64,000 nucleotides of DNA from contig CAYTGN010000005.1 of assembly GCA_964437415.1 (NCBI GenBank), forward strand, positions 62,001 through 126,000, in the 5' to 3' direction. The notes under the pieces are model-generated. The model saw nothing but the letters and a program-made list of their open reading frames with translations. It was not told the DNA's origin and did no database searches. How positions within the stretch are numbered: the first letter of the stretch is position 1; each line of letters begins with the position of its first letter. Origin of the DNA: CADEDV01 sp964437415 (GTDB lineage: Bacteria; Bacteroidota; Bacteroidia; Chitinophagales; Chitinophagaceae). Position numbers and translations under genes: made by a program. Below are positions 1 to 8,507 of this stretch, one piece after another.

Positions 1-512
1 CGGCTCTTTCCGAAAAACTGGAAATGCCAGAAACATCCAAAGGGCTAACAGAATACCTCAGCGGAAACGCTGAACCAGAGGAAATAATACGCCGGACCCA
101 GGTTAATCAAAATTTATTTGTTATATCGGCAGGAGAGATTCCGGAAAATCCTTCTGAGCTAATAGTAAGCGGGCAAATACAGGAGCTTCTACACTATCTC
201 ACACCGCTTTTTGATTATATTATTATTGATACGGCACCTGTGGGACTATTATCTGACGCTTACGTTCTTTCGGCGCACACTGATGGTACACTTTATGTGA
301 TCAGACATCGCCACACTCCTAAGCTATCAATACAAAGGATAGATAAAACAAACGAGATAAATGAACTGAAAAATATGGGAATTGTTTTTAATGGTGTTAA
401 AGCAAGAGGGTTTGCTAAAAATGGTTATGGATATGGGTTTGGATATGGATATATTCATAAAGAAAAGACCGGTAGAAATAAACGAAAACTAAAAAAGGTC
501 AGTCACATTTAA
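1..512 (+). CDS. Tyrosine autokinase (Wzc/CpsD-type BY-kinase), C-terminal part only
   Basis: The reading frame is open from the left edge (first full codon at 3), so only the C-terminal end of the protein is present. An ATG at 24 is internal to the domain. Visible features are the GLTEYLSG segment typical of BY-kinase ATPase domains, a hydrophobic strand ending in the Walker B-like IIIDTAPVG, and a tyrosine-rich tail (GYGYGFGYGY) followed by a basic end. In this family the tail tyrosines are autophosphorylated and cycling of that state controls chain length and export of capsular or exopolysaccharide. Walker A and the membrane-spanning Wzz-like part would lie to the left of the window. Its place directly before an exopolysaccharide locus fits that role. 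Confidence 0.85.
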   Translation, partial: ALSEKLEMPETSKGLTEYLSGNAEPEEIIRRTQVNQNLFVISAGEIPENPSELIVSGQIQELLHYLTPLFDYIIIDTAPVGLLSDAYVLSAHTDGTLYVIRHRHTPKLSIQRIDKTNEINELKNMGIVFNGVKARGFAKNGYGYGFGYGYIHKEKTGRNKRKLKKVSHI

Positions 513-545
513 AAATTAATACTTTTAACAGCCCCTGACCTTTTT
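492..545 (+). terminator. Terminator-like inverted repeat after the kinase gene
   Basis: AAAAAGGTCAG at 492-502 is the exact reverse complement of CTGACCTTTTT at 535-545, giving an 11-bp stem with a 32-nt loop and a run of five T at its 3' side. The 5' arm lies in the last codons of the kinase gene and the stop codon is in the loop. This resembles an intrinsic terminator, although the T-run is part of the stem and the loop is long. It would separate kinase transcription from the downstream operon unless read-through or antitermination occurs. Confidence 0.45.
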
Positions 546-731
546 GCAGAACTAGATCTCTCAGAAGTTGATTAAAATGTATAACAACTGAGAGCTTAAT
601 AAACAGAATTAATTCGTACTCAGAAAACCATGTAACTGAGGTGGGCGAAGCCTGTTGAAATAGCAATGTATCTGAAAAACCCTTATAATCCGAAACTATC
701 AGAACCAGGTTAAAATAAAGTCTGCAGGTTT
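546..731 (+). promoter_or_regulatory. Structured leader upstream of the antiterminator gene
   Basis: This gene-free stretch holds a second hairpin: CTCTCA-gaa-GTTG (558-570) pairs with CAAC-TGAGAG (585-594), a 10-bp stem with a three-base bulge and a 14-nt loop. A smaller CTCAG/CTGAG inverted repeat follows near 620-642. I could not find a convincing TTG-N19-TAnnTTTG promoter here. In Bacteroides, leaders in front of UpxY-type genes are where these antiterminators act on their own operon. A similar role here is inferred only from position and structure. Confidence 0.35.
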
Positions 732-1286
732 ATGATGAACGAACAAAAAAAGTGGTACGCAGTTTATACCCGTCCTCGTTGCGAAAAGAAGGTTGCTTCC
801 AGGTTATCCCGGATCAACGTAGAAAACTATTGCCCTTTGAACAAAGTATGCCGTCAATGGAGTGACAGAAAAAAAATTGTATCAGAGCCCCTGTTTTCTT
901 CCTATGTATTCGTCAGGGTAACTGAAAAAGAACATAGCCTGCTTAGACAAACAGATGGGGTAATTAATATGGTGTACTGGCTTGGCAAACCTGCTGTTAT
1001 AAAAGATACTGAAATTGAAACTATCCAGCGATTTCTAAATGAACATTCTGAAATTAAACTGGAAAAAGCTCCGGTTTATTTGCATGACAGGGTTCAGGTA
1101 ATGGCAGGTGCCCTGATGGATGCGGAGGGGGAAATAATTGCTGTAAAAAACAAATCGGTTAAAGTTGCTTTGCCTTCACTCGGCTATATCATGTATGCTG
1201 AAATTGAAACAAAAAATGTTCGTGTGCTTGTCCCGGACATTCCCAAGCAATATGAAATACCCAACAGCAAATATGCCTCAAAATAG
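732..1286 (+). CDS. UpxY-family (NusG-like) transcription antiterminator
   Basis: A 184-residue protein beginning with the NGN-domain signature KKWYAVYTRPRCEKKVASRL, followed by EPLFSSYVFVRV (residues 55-66) and a GVINMVYWLGKPAVI segment. This is the pattern of the specialised NusG paralogues called UpxY/LoaP-like. The C-terminal half contains a KOW-like stretch (VQVMAGALMDAEGEIIAVK). These proteins load onto RNA polymerase at the leader of a polysaccharide operon and let it run through the long gene cluster. It is the first gene of the exopolysaccharide run, as usual for this family. A second ATG at 735 is an equally good start. No UpxZ-like partner is seen. Confidence 0.85.
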   Translation: MMNEQKKWYAVYTRPRCEKKVASRLSRINVENYCPLNKVCRQWSDRKKIVSEPLFSSYVFVRVTEKEHSLLRQTDGVINMVYWLGKPAVIKDTEIETIQRFLNEHSEIKLEKAPVYLHDRVQVMAGALMDAEGEIIAVKNKSVKVALPSLGYIMYAEIETKNVRVLVPDIPKQYEIPNSKYASK

Positions 1287-1317
1287 CAACAATTTTAACC
1301 AGCCCGGCTATCTTTCC

Positions 1318-1347
1318 TTGTAGCAGCTCTACATTTTCTTACATTTA
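1318..1347 (+). promoter_or_regulatory. Candidate Bacteroidota promoter before the flippase gene
   Basis: TTG at 1318-1320, a 19-nt spacer, then TACATTTA at 1340-1347 match the Bacteroidota -33 (TTG) / -7 (TAnnTTTG) pattern with one mismatch in the final G. It lies in the 165-nt gap between the antiterminator and flippase genes, about 100 nt before the flippase start. Such matches occur by chance in AT-rich DNA. Confidence 0.3.
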
Positions 1348-1451
1348 GGCTTCAGAAACCATTTGTGGTTGCAAAATACAAATAGCAAGACTTCGCCTGT
1401 TTAATTTGCGAAAACCAGTCTGCAAATTCTTAGGCAATTTGAAGATTTAAA

Positions 1452-2825
1452 ATGACCCCAACCTTTGTAAAAAAATCAGTTGCTTTGCTTGGCGGCCTTA
1501 TTAGCAAAGGACACCCACGAAGTGTAAAAGCAAAGAAAAATATACTTGCTTCATTCTTGATAAAAGGAGCCAGTATCGCAATAAGCCTTATCCTGGTTCC
1601 TTTGACGATCAACTATGTCAATCCTACTCAATATGGCATATGGCTGACACTAAGCTCGATAATCGGCTGGTTCAGTTTTTTCGATATAGGTTTTGGAAAC
1701 GGATTACGAAACAGGTTTGCAGAAGCAATTGCGAAAGAAGATTATCAAACAGCAAAAATTTATGTAAGCACCACATACGCAATATTGACCATAATTATTA
1801 CCGGTGTTTTGTTACTGTTCCTGGTCATTAACCCCTTCCTGGATTGGTCCAAAATACTCAACACACCTGCCGGTATGGCTTCAGAGCTTAGCGTTTTGGT
1901 ACTGATCGTTTTTGTATTTTTTTGCATCCAGTTCATACTACAGCTCATTACCACCATTATTATTGCCGATCAGCAGCCGGCTAAAGCCTCTCTTCTGACA
2001 TTGCTAGGAAGTGTGCTTTCATTAATTACGATATTTATACTTACAAAAACAACTTCCGGTAACCTTATATATCTGGGTACTGCACTAAGTGTTTCACCTG
2101 CCATTGTTCTTGTAGTTTCGAGCCTGATACTTTTCAAACGTAAGTACAAAAAATATGCTCCCTCGTTCAAACATATCAGGTTTAGCTATGCAAGAAGCCT
2201 AATGTCTTTGGGAATAAAATTTTTTATGCTTCAAATTGCTGCTGTAATATTGTTTCAGACAAGTAATATAATCATATCACAGCTATTTGGGCCGGCAGAA
2301 GTGACGCCTTATAATATTGCATATAAATATTTCAATGTAGCCCCAATGATTTTTGCAATAATCATGACCCCATTTTGGAGTGCTTTCACAGAATCCTGGG
2401 TTCGGGGTGATATTGCCTGGATTAAATCAACAATCAAAAAGCTACAGCTTTTATGGGTAGTTTTCTCAATAGGAGCCGTGTTAATGTTGCTCCTATCGGA
2501 TACTGCATACAAACTCTGGGTTGGTGATAAAATCCATGTTCCACTTAGTGTATCAGTAGTAATGTTCATTAATGTGATTATATATAATTGGTGTTCCATA
2601 TACAGCCATTTTTTAAATGGCCTGGGAAAAATAAAACTCCAGCTATTTACCGGGATAGCAGGCAGTCTACTCAATATACCGCTTGCCATATTCCTTGGAA
2701 AAACATTCGGTATTTTTGGAATAGCCCTGTCAACAACACTGATTAGCCTTGCCACTATTATCCTATCCCCTTTGCAATACCATAAAATAATAACAAACAA
2801 AGCAACCGGTATTTGGGGTAAGTAA
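1452..2825 (+). CDS. wzx: Wzx-type polysaccharide flippase
   Basis: A 457-residue, very hydrophobic protein with about 12 predicted membrane segments, the usual size for Wzx/MATE-like (MOP superfamily) flippases. The N-terminal region has ASFLIKGASIAISLILVPL and NPTQYGIWLTLSSIIGWFSFFDIGFGNGLRNR, closely matching the first helices of polysaccharide flippases, where a 'G-G-RN' motif follows helix 2. Members move lipid-linked oligosaccharide repeat units across the inner membrane. The neighbouring glycosyltransferases and a Wzy-like gene imply a Wzx/Wzy-dependent pathway. The family name is well supported, the substrate is not. Confidence 0.88.
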   Translation: MTPTFVKKSVALLGGLISKGHPRSVKAKKNILASFLIKGASIAISLILVPLTINYVNPTQYGIWLTLSSIIGWFSFFDIGFGNGLRNRFAEAIAKEDYQTAKIYVSTTYAILTIIITGVLLLFLVINPFLDWSKILNTPAGMASELSVLVLIVFVFFCIQFILQLITTIIIADQQPAKASLLTLLGSVLSLITIFILTKTTSGNLIYLGTALSVSPAIVLVVSSLILFKRKYKKYAPSFKHIRFSYARSLMSLGIKFFMLQIAAVILFQTSNIIISQLFGPAEVTPYNIAYKYFNVAPMIFAIIMTPFWSAFTESWVRGDIAWIKSTIKKLQLLWVVFSIGAVLMLLLSDTAYKLWVGDKIHVPLSVSVVMFINVIIYNWCSIYSHFLNGLGKIKLQLFTGIAGSLLNIPLAIFLGKTFGIFGIALSTTLISLATIILSPLQYHKIITNKATGIWGK

Positions 2826-2900
2826 ACAAAGTTGACCATTTTTTTCTATCACTAACCCATATTAATATTTATTGTATAAAACGAAACACAATCCCAGATT

Positions 2901-4097
2901 ATGAAAATTCTTTATGTAATAAATTCTTTAAAGATCGGCGGTGCTGAAAAGTTTATTATAAGTCTTACTAATTTTCTCTATGACCAAAAAAAGGAGAATG
3001 TTCACCTGCTTAATTTAAACTATGAAAATTTCACGGATAATAATGAATTGGAAATAAATTCAACTTTGCCCAAAGCAAACTATCATAAAATAAAGCAACC
3101 GCAGTTTCTAAAATATGTTACCGGTAATAAGATTACAAAGAAGATATTTTCAAAATTATTTTTCAGGTATTATGAAAAATATATCACCGGGAAGGCTTTG
3201 ACAGAAATCAAAAGAATCAATCCAACTGTAATAATATCGAGCCTTATATATTCAGATCGTATTATAATGAAGTGCGACCTTTCTGTCCCGGTTATTATTA
3301 TTGACCATGGTGATTACAGAGAAAAATTCAGTGACCGTAAAGAATTGATCGAAAAAGCCGCTGCTGTAGTATGTTGCGCCGAAGCCAACAAAAAAATTAT
3401 GCAAGAATATAATTCTAAGGAGAACATGGTTGTAATTCATGACGGACTTCTAAAACCTATTCCCTCAATTTCCCAAACCCGCAAATCATTGGGCATTCCC
3501 GAAGACACATTTGTCTATATTATGATTGCCCGTGGAATCAGGGAAAAGGGATGGATAGAGGCCCTGAAAGGATTGAGAGGATCAAAGTATTCTTCAAATT
3601 CATTCCTCGTTCTTGTCGGGGATGGTCCCGGAATAGAGGAAGCTAAAGTATATGCTAAAGAAAAGAAAATTAATAATGTACTGTTTACCGGCTTCATGAC
3701 AAATCCCGGAGAGATCATTCACCTGGCTGATGCAGCACTTCTGCCCTCCTATTTTATATCCGAATCTCTACCGCTTACTCTAATTGAAGCACTGTGTGCG
3801 GATATTCCGGTAATAGCAAGCAATGTTGGCGGAATATCAGAAATTGTCACTCATCACGACGGTGATTGTGGCATCTTAGTTCCATTGCAAAATGGTAAAA
3901 CAGATGTAAAAATTCTAGCATCTTCAATGGACTTGCTATACGAAAACTATAAAAAATATAAGATGAATATAGCTCATTGCCGGGTGAAATTTGACATGGC
4001 CTTTTGCGCAGAACAATACCTGACTCTTAGCAGAACTTTTCTAAAAACAAAACCATTAGAGAAAAAGGAATATAGAATGGGGAACATTCTGCAATAG
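2901..4097 (+). CDS. Glycosyltransferase family 4 (GT-B fold)
   Basis: A 398-residue GT4 protein. The N-terminus MKILYVINSLKIGGAEKFI has the glycine-rich 'GGAE' loop of retaining GT-B enzymes. The C-terminal domain carries VYIMIARGIREKGW, VLVGDGPG, NNVLFTGF and the donor-site pattern SYFISESLPLTLIEALCADIPVIASNVGGISEIV, where the ESLPLTLIEA stretch corresponds to the conserved EX7E motif. It probably adds one sugar of the repeat unit on the cytoplasmic face of the membrane. It sits 75 nt after the flippase gene. Donor and linkage cannot be read from the sequence. Confidence 0.88.
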   Translation: MKILYVINSLKIGGAEKFIISLTNFLYDQKKENVHLLNLNYENFTDNNELEINSTLPKANYHKIKQPQFLKYVTGNKITKKIFSKLFFRYYEKYITGKALTEIKRINPTVIISSLIYSDRIIMKCDLSVPVIIIDHGDYREKFSDRKELIEKAAAVVCCAEANKKIMQEYNSKENMVVIHDGLLKPIPSISQTRKSLGIPEDTFVYIMIARGIREKGWIEALKGLRGSKYSSNSFLVLVGDGPGIEEAKVYAKEKKINNVLFTGFMTNPGEIIHLADAALLPSYFISESLPLTLIEALCADIPVIASNVGGISEIVTHHDGDCGILVPLQNGKTDVKILASSMDLLYENYKKYKMNIAHCRVKFDMAFCAEQYLTLSRTFLKTKPLEKKEYRMGNILQ

Positions 4098-4151
4098 AAG
4101 TCCATTTATAATCAATACCTATTAAAATAATCAGTCCCACAAACAACAAAA

Positions 4152-5420
4152 ATGAAAGTCCTTTGGTTTACTCCAACTCCTTCATTAGCTGAAGAACATC
4201 TTCATAACAAGCCAATGAATGGGGGGTTTATCAAATCCCTGGAAAGAGATATTTGTGAAAAAGTAAACTTATCAGTTGCCTTTTATCACGAAGAGCGGGT
4301 TGCCCCTTTTACGATTAACAAAACTACATATTATCCAATTTTACATAAAGGCAGCCATTGGTTCAACAAGATAAAAATGAGACTTTTTAATGAGATAGAA
4401 CCTGAAGACGACATAACAAAATTTGTTGAAATAATCAATAAAGTCAACCCGGATCTGATTCATGTGCATGGAACAGAAAATCCATTTGGCTTAATACAAA
4501 GAACAGTATCAGTTCCATCTGTTGTAAGCATACAAGGCAATATTACAGTCATCACCAATAAATTTTTCTCTGGAATACCGCAAACAGATTCTCTCAGGTA
4601 TTCAAGCATCAGAAAAAAAATATCACTTGCCACACCGGTTAATACGTATAAGAGCTATATAAAGCTTGCCGCAAGAGAACAGGAAATATATTCGCTAACG
4701 AATTATTTTATTGGCAGAACAGCATGGGACAAAAGAATTACAAGGGTGTTATCTCCAAATTCAACTTATTTTCACAATGATGAGGTTCTTAGAGACACTT
4801 TTTATTCTGGTCAATGGCAGAAAAAAAAATCAGGAGGCCCTCTTGGCATATTCACTATTACAGGTCCGAATATTTTTAAGGGACTTGAAACTGTTGTTCA
4901 TTGCGCAAGTTTACTTGACAAGAACAAAATTCATTATGTCTGGAAAGTAGCGGGTATTGAGCCCAACGATGACATGATCAAAATTGCAAAAAAAAGTTTA
5001 CACATAGATCCGTCACCGAATCTTGTTTTTATAGGCAGAGCAGAAGATGATGAACTTAAGAGTCAATTACAAACTGCGGATATATATGTATCGGCTTCTC
5101 ACATCGAAAATAGTCCTAATAGCCTGTGCGAAGCCATGATTCTGGGGCTACCCTGTATTGCCACAAGTGCCGGCGGAACCCCCAGTTTGTTGGTTGATAA
5201 GGTTGATGGAATTTTGATCCAGGACGGCGATCCCTATGCAATGGCAGGCGCAATTCTAGAACTGGCTGAAGACGAAAAAAAAGCAATGCATTATAGCCAA
5301 AACGCAAGGCAAAAAGCATTAAACCGGCACTCATCAACAAAAATCAGTAATGACCTGCTCAATATTTATCGTCAAATACTGAAACTCGAGCAAAAGAAAA
5401 GTAGCCCGGTTCAATTATAA
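4152..5420 (+). CDS. Glycosyltransferase family 4 (GT-B fold)
   Basis: A 422-residue protein in the same operon. The N-terminal half has MKVLWFTPTPSLAEEH, MNGGFIKSLE and NPDLIHVHGTENPFG, the last being the typical 'DxIHxHG' strand of GT4 enzymes. The C-terminal half has GIFTITGPNIFKGLETVV, NLVFIGRAEDDELKSQL and ASHIENSPNSLCEAMILGLPCIATSAGG, which includes the EX7E-type donor site (ENSPNSLCEA). It is expected to extend the lipid-linked repeat unit in the cytoplasm. It differs strongly from the preceding GT4, so the pair is not a recent duplication. Confidence 0.87.
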   Translation: MKVLWFTPTPSLAEEHLHNKPMNGGFIKSLERDICEKVNLSVAFYHEERVAPFTINKTTYYPILHKGSHWFNKIKMRLFNEIEPEDDITKFVEIINKVNPDLIHVHGTENPFGLIQRTVSVPSVVSIQGNITVITNKFFSGIPQTDSLRYSSIRKKISLATPVNTYKSYIKLAAREQEIYSLTNYFIGRTAWDKRITRVLSPNSTYFHNDEVLRDTFYSGQWQKKKSGGPLGIFTITGPNIFKGLETVVHCASLLDKNKIHYVWKVAGIEPNDDMIKIAKKSLHIDPSPNLVFIGRAEDDELKSQLQTADIYVSASHIENSPNSLCEAMILGLPCIATSAGGTPSLLVDKVDGILIQDGDPYAMAGAILELAEDEKKAMHYSQNARQKALNRHSSTKISNDLLNIYRQILKLEQKKSSPVQL

Positions 5421-5459
5421 GTATAATTTATCTAATTTTAGCAGCTCCAAAAACAGCAA

Positions 5460-6716
5460 ATGATAACAGAACGAACCAAGCCCGGAATGTTCGACCACAT
5501 GCTGATGTTTTTTTTGCTGGGTTTATCAGGCATTCCATTCTTTTCCGGAAAAGATTACTACCTGATAGGGTTTAGCTTTTTACTGATCATAGTTTTTATA
5601 CTGGAAAAAGGACAACAGCTTGACAAAGAGATTTTCCTGATTTTGCTTGCTATTCTTATCCTCGTTTGTTTCCAGGCCTTAATATTCTCATTCTTTAAGG
5701 CAATAACAATTCTTGGTTTATCCTTGAAAATTATTTGCGGATATCTAACAGTAAAACTTCTTGGAACAAATTTTACCCAAATATTCATTGCACAATTAAA
5801 AGTTTTTTCTGTAATTAGTCTGTTATTCTTCCTGCCAATATATTTTATCCCTGGCGTTTTAGATAAATTAATCACGATAACCCCTTCATTTCTCGTTTAT
5901 GAGTACGAATTGTGGGGGTCAGAGATCAGCGAAAAAACACTCATTGTATACAATTTGCTTCAGGAAGAAACTATGGTAAGGAATACGGGACCTTTTTGGG
6001 AACCAGGGGCCTTTGGTGGTTATCTGATACTTGCATTGATGCTAAATACTATCACACACAAAAAAATATCTAGTAAATCTAATGGACTGCTCTTTTTCAC
6101 AATTATTACCACACAATCTACAACAGCTTACATCGCATTTCTGGTTTTTATTTCTGTCTATATTTTACTCACTTACTCCTCGCTGTGGCCAAAACTCCTT
6201 GTAATTTGTATTTCAATTGGAGGTGTCATTGCATTTCAAACTATCCCATTTCTTGGAGAAAAAATCAAACAAGAGAATAGCGAAATTCAGGAGGCAATCG
6301 AAATATCCGGAGGAGATACAAGACTTGCCTCTGCCACTCTTGACTTGGAAGACATAAAGAAATATCCTTTTTCCGGCAGGGGTATTTGGGATGAAACAAG
6401 AATTGATAAAACTTTTGAATTCACCAAACGCAACAACGGGTTCACCAATTTTATTGCACAGTGGGGGATACTATTCTTTATTTTCTATTTTTATTACTAT
6501 TATAAAAGTTACACCCTTTTTTGCAGGCTAAACGGAAGTGTAAAGTATATCCCAATGCTGCTGTTACTTACCACCTGGATCCTATCTTTTAGTGAAAATT
6601 ATTTTAGTCTGCCATTTTTTTGGGGCCTGGTTTTCCTGCATATTCCTCTCGCAGAGAAATATAGTAAAGACGAAACCACAAAAGCTCTAAAAATTTTTAA
6701 GTACGCAAACAAGTGA
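5460..6716 (+). CDS. wzy: Wzy-like O-antigen/exopolysaccharide polymerase
   Basis: A 418-residue integral membrane protein with about 10-11 hydrophobic segments and a larger hydrophilic loop around residues 255-320. That loop includes RLASATLDLEDIKKYPFSGRGIWDETR. A loop with a 'G.G' or 'G.GIW..' pattern after a charged stretch is characteristic of the Wzy_C/O-antigen ligase superfamily, as is the motif RNTGPFWEPGAFGGYL near residue 178. Such enzymes polymerise repeat units in the periplasm. With only one candidate in a locus that also has a flippase, polymerase is more likely than ligase, but the two cannot be separated by sequence alone. Confidence 0.75.
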   Translation: MITERTKPGMFDHMLMFFLLGLSGIPFFSGKDYYLIGFSFLLIIVFILEKGQQLDKEIFLILLAILILVCFQALIFSFFKAITILGLSLKIICGYLTVKLLGTNFTQIFIAQLKVFSVISLLFFLPIYFIPGVLDKLITITPSFLVYEYELWGSEISEKTLIVYNLLQEETMVRNTGPFWEPGAFGGYLILALMLNTITHKKISSKSNGLLFFTIITTQSTTAYIAFLVFISVYILLTYSSLWPKLLVICISIGGVIAFQTIPFLGEKIKQENSEIQEAIEISGGDTRLASATLDLEDIKKYPFSGRGIWDETRIDKTFEFTKRNNGFTNFIAQWGILFFIFYFYYYYKSYTLFCRLNGSVKYIPMLLLLTTWILSFSENYFSLPFFWGLVFLHIPLAEKYSKDETTKALKIFKYANK

Positions 6717-6723
6717 TGTGAAA

Positions 6724-7563
6724 ATGAGACGTATTGCCGCACTGCTTACTTGCCATAACAGGAAGGATAAAACGGAGAAATGTCTTGATTCGCTTCGTAT
6801 AAGTTGCAAGAACCTCCCTCAAGACATAACCCTTACCATTTACCTGGTTGACGATGGCTCAACAGACGGAACTTCAGAAATGATTCGCCAAAAATTCCCT
6901 GATGTAATCCTTATACAAGGAACATCAGCCTTGTACTGGAACAGGGGCATGCATCTTGCATGGTCAATAGCAGCAAAAAAGGATTATGACTATTATCTTT
7001 GGCTTAACGATGATACGATTATAAAAGAAAATGCTCTTTCAATCCTGGTTTCCGACCTGGAATATCATTCAAATCATGGAATCATTTGTGGTGTCTGTGA
7101 GTCATCCATCACTTCAGAAATCACATACGGGGGATATACAGAAGAGAATCATCAACTAATACAGCCAAACGGCAATACACAGCAATGCTTTTTCTTTAAT
7201 GGAAATGTAGTGCTTATTCCAAAATCGGTGTATAAAGTTCTTGGAAACCTTGACCCCGTATTCCATCATGGATTCGGTGATTTTGATTACGGCCTGAGAG
7301 CCAGGAAAAAAAAGATAGGAACATTTATAAGTTCCAAAACAGTAGCTTGCTGCGAAGATGGAGGTTTGCCGAGATGGTGCAATCCTGACTATTCATTAAG
7401 ACAACGGTTAAAGGTATTCTACACACCACTTGGGTGCACACCGTTTCAACATTTTATATATACAAAAAGACATTTTGGTTTTCTTAAAGCATTTAAAAAT
7501 ATTTTTTCAAATCACCTGCGGCTGATTTTCCCTTCAAAATGGATCACTCAGAATAATATGTAG
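6724..7563 (+). CDS. Glycosyltransferase family 2 (GT-A fold)
   Basis: A 279-residue GT2 enzyme. Visible motifs are RRIAALLTCHNRKDKTEKCLDSL at the N-terminus, YLVDDGSTDGTSEMI (first Asp-containing strand), ALYWNRGMHLAW, and the metal-binding YYLWLNDDTII (DxD-like, NDD). The segment GFGDFDYGLRARKKKIG matches the catalytic ED/GD.D region of rhamnosyltransferase-like GT2 proteins. The reading frame also offers a GTG at 6718 immediately after the upstream stop, but the ATG at 6724 gives the usual short N-terminus. The preceding gene stops at 6716, so translation is probably coupled. Donor sugar unknown. Confidence 0.87.
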   Translation: MRRIAALLTCHNRKDKTEKCLDSLRISCKNLPQDITLTIYLVDDGSTDGTSEMIRQKFPDVILIQGTSALYWNRGMHLAWSIAAKKDYDYYLWLNDDTIIKENALSILVSDLEYHSNHGIICGVCESSITSEITYGGYTEENHQLIQPNGNTQQCFFFNGNVVLIPKSVYKVLGNLDPVFHHGFGDFDYGLRARKKKIGTFISSKTVACCEDGGLPRWCNPDYSLRQRLKVFYTPLGCTPFQHFIYTKRHFGFLKAFKNIFSNHLRLIFPSKWITQNNM

Positions 7564-7591
7564 GTTAGATACTAATCACTGGTTGAAAAAA

Positions 7592-8491
7592 ATGAACCTC
7601 GTACAAAAAATATTCCATCTCTATACAAACTCATCAGGCTATGCGGAGCATACAGGACAAGCAGCATCTGACCTCATCAAACAAGAGTTGCTAATGGAGA
7701 AACCATCTATGATTGCAAGGTTGGGCTCAACAGAATTGCAGGCAATTGTCTATCATCAGAATTCAAAAAAACCACTTCTTAAATATCTTGAGAAAACCAA
7801 CTTAAGAAACATTCATAGCAAACTCTCTATTCTATCTGGATTCTATCCTGCAACAAATGCAAACATCGGCAGATTTGCAGAAATGATGACCGAGGATGCA
7901 AAATTTGTTGACATACTCGGCTCGTGGAGACGGGAAGAGGTATACCTGAAAAATGAGCTGAGAGATGCTGTAAAAGTTCGCCTTGAGGATCTTGAACCAT
8001 ACTATCATGCCCTTCCCTGGTCTGAAGCTCTCGAAGGGAAAACAGTTCTTGTAATACATCCGTTTGAAGAAAGTATCACTGCGCAGTATAAAAAGAGAGC
8101 ATTGCTTTTCAAGAATCAGCTGATACTTCCAAACTTTACATTAAAAACAATAAAAGCTGTTCAATCTGTTGCCAACAATAAATCAGAATTTGCCGATTGG
8201 TTTCAGGCCCTTGAGTATATGAAGAACAAAATAAATGAGACCGAATTTGATATTGCAATTATTGGAAGTGGCGCCTACGGTTTTCCCCTTGCCGCCCATG
8301 CCAAGCGGGTTGGTAAAAAAGCCATCCATCTTGGCGGCGCAGTTCAGATCCTGTTTGGCATTAGGGGGAAAAGATGGGACGAGCACAAATTCATTTCCCG
8401 ACTAATCAATGAACATTGGAAAAGACCGGAAAAATCCGAAGTACCTCCTAATCATATTAAACATGATGGAGGCAGCTATTGGGTTCTCTGA
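7592..8491 (+). CDS. GT-D-fold-like putative glycosyltransferase
   Basis: A 299-residue soluble protein without signal peptide or membrane segment. I match it tentatively to the GT-D fold glycosyltransferases (DUF1792-like). Those carry an 'ARxGxxE' motif near the N-terminus, here MIARLGSTELQ. They also carry a C-terminal glycine-rich strand-helix element, here IAIIGSGAYGFPLAAHAKRVGKKAIHLGG. The central region (LPWSEALEGKTVLVIHPFEESI) fits a nucleotide-sugar-binding Rossmann-like core. The frame can be extended to a TTG at 7583, but the ATG at 7592 is preferred. Its position between two GT2 genes supports a sugar transferase role. The family assignment is an inference. Confidence 0.55.
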   Translation: MNLVQKIFHLYTNSSGYAEHTGQAASDLIKQELLMEKPSMIARLGSTELQAIVYHQNSKKPLLKYLEKTNLRNIHSKLSILSGFYPATNANIGRFAEMMTEDAKFVDILGSWRREEVYLKNELRDAVKVRLEDLEPYYHALPWSEALEGKTVLVIHPFEESITAQYKKRALLFKNQLILPNFTLKTIKAVQSVANNKSEFADWFQALEYMKNKINETEFDIAIIGSGAYGFPLAAHAKRVGKKAIHLGGAVQILFGIRGKRWDEHKFISRLINEHWKRPEKSEVPPNHIKHDGGSYWVL

Positions 8492-8507
8492 CCCCCTTTT
8501 AAAATAA

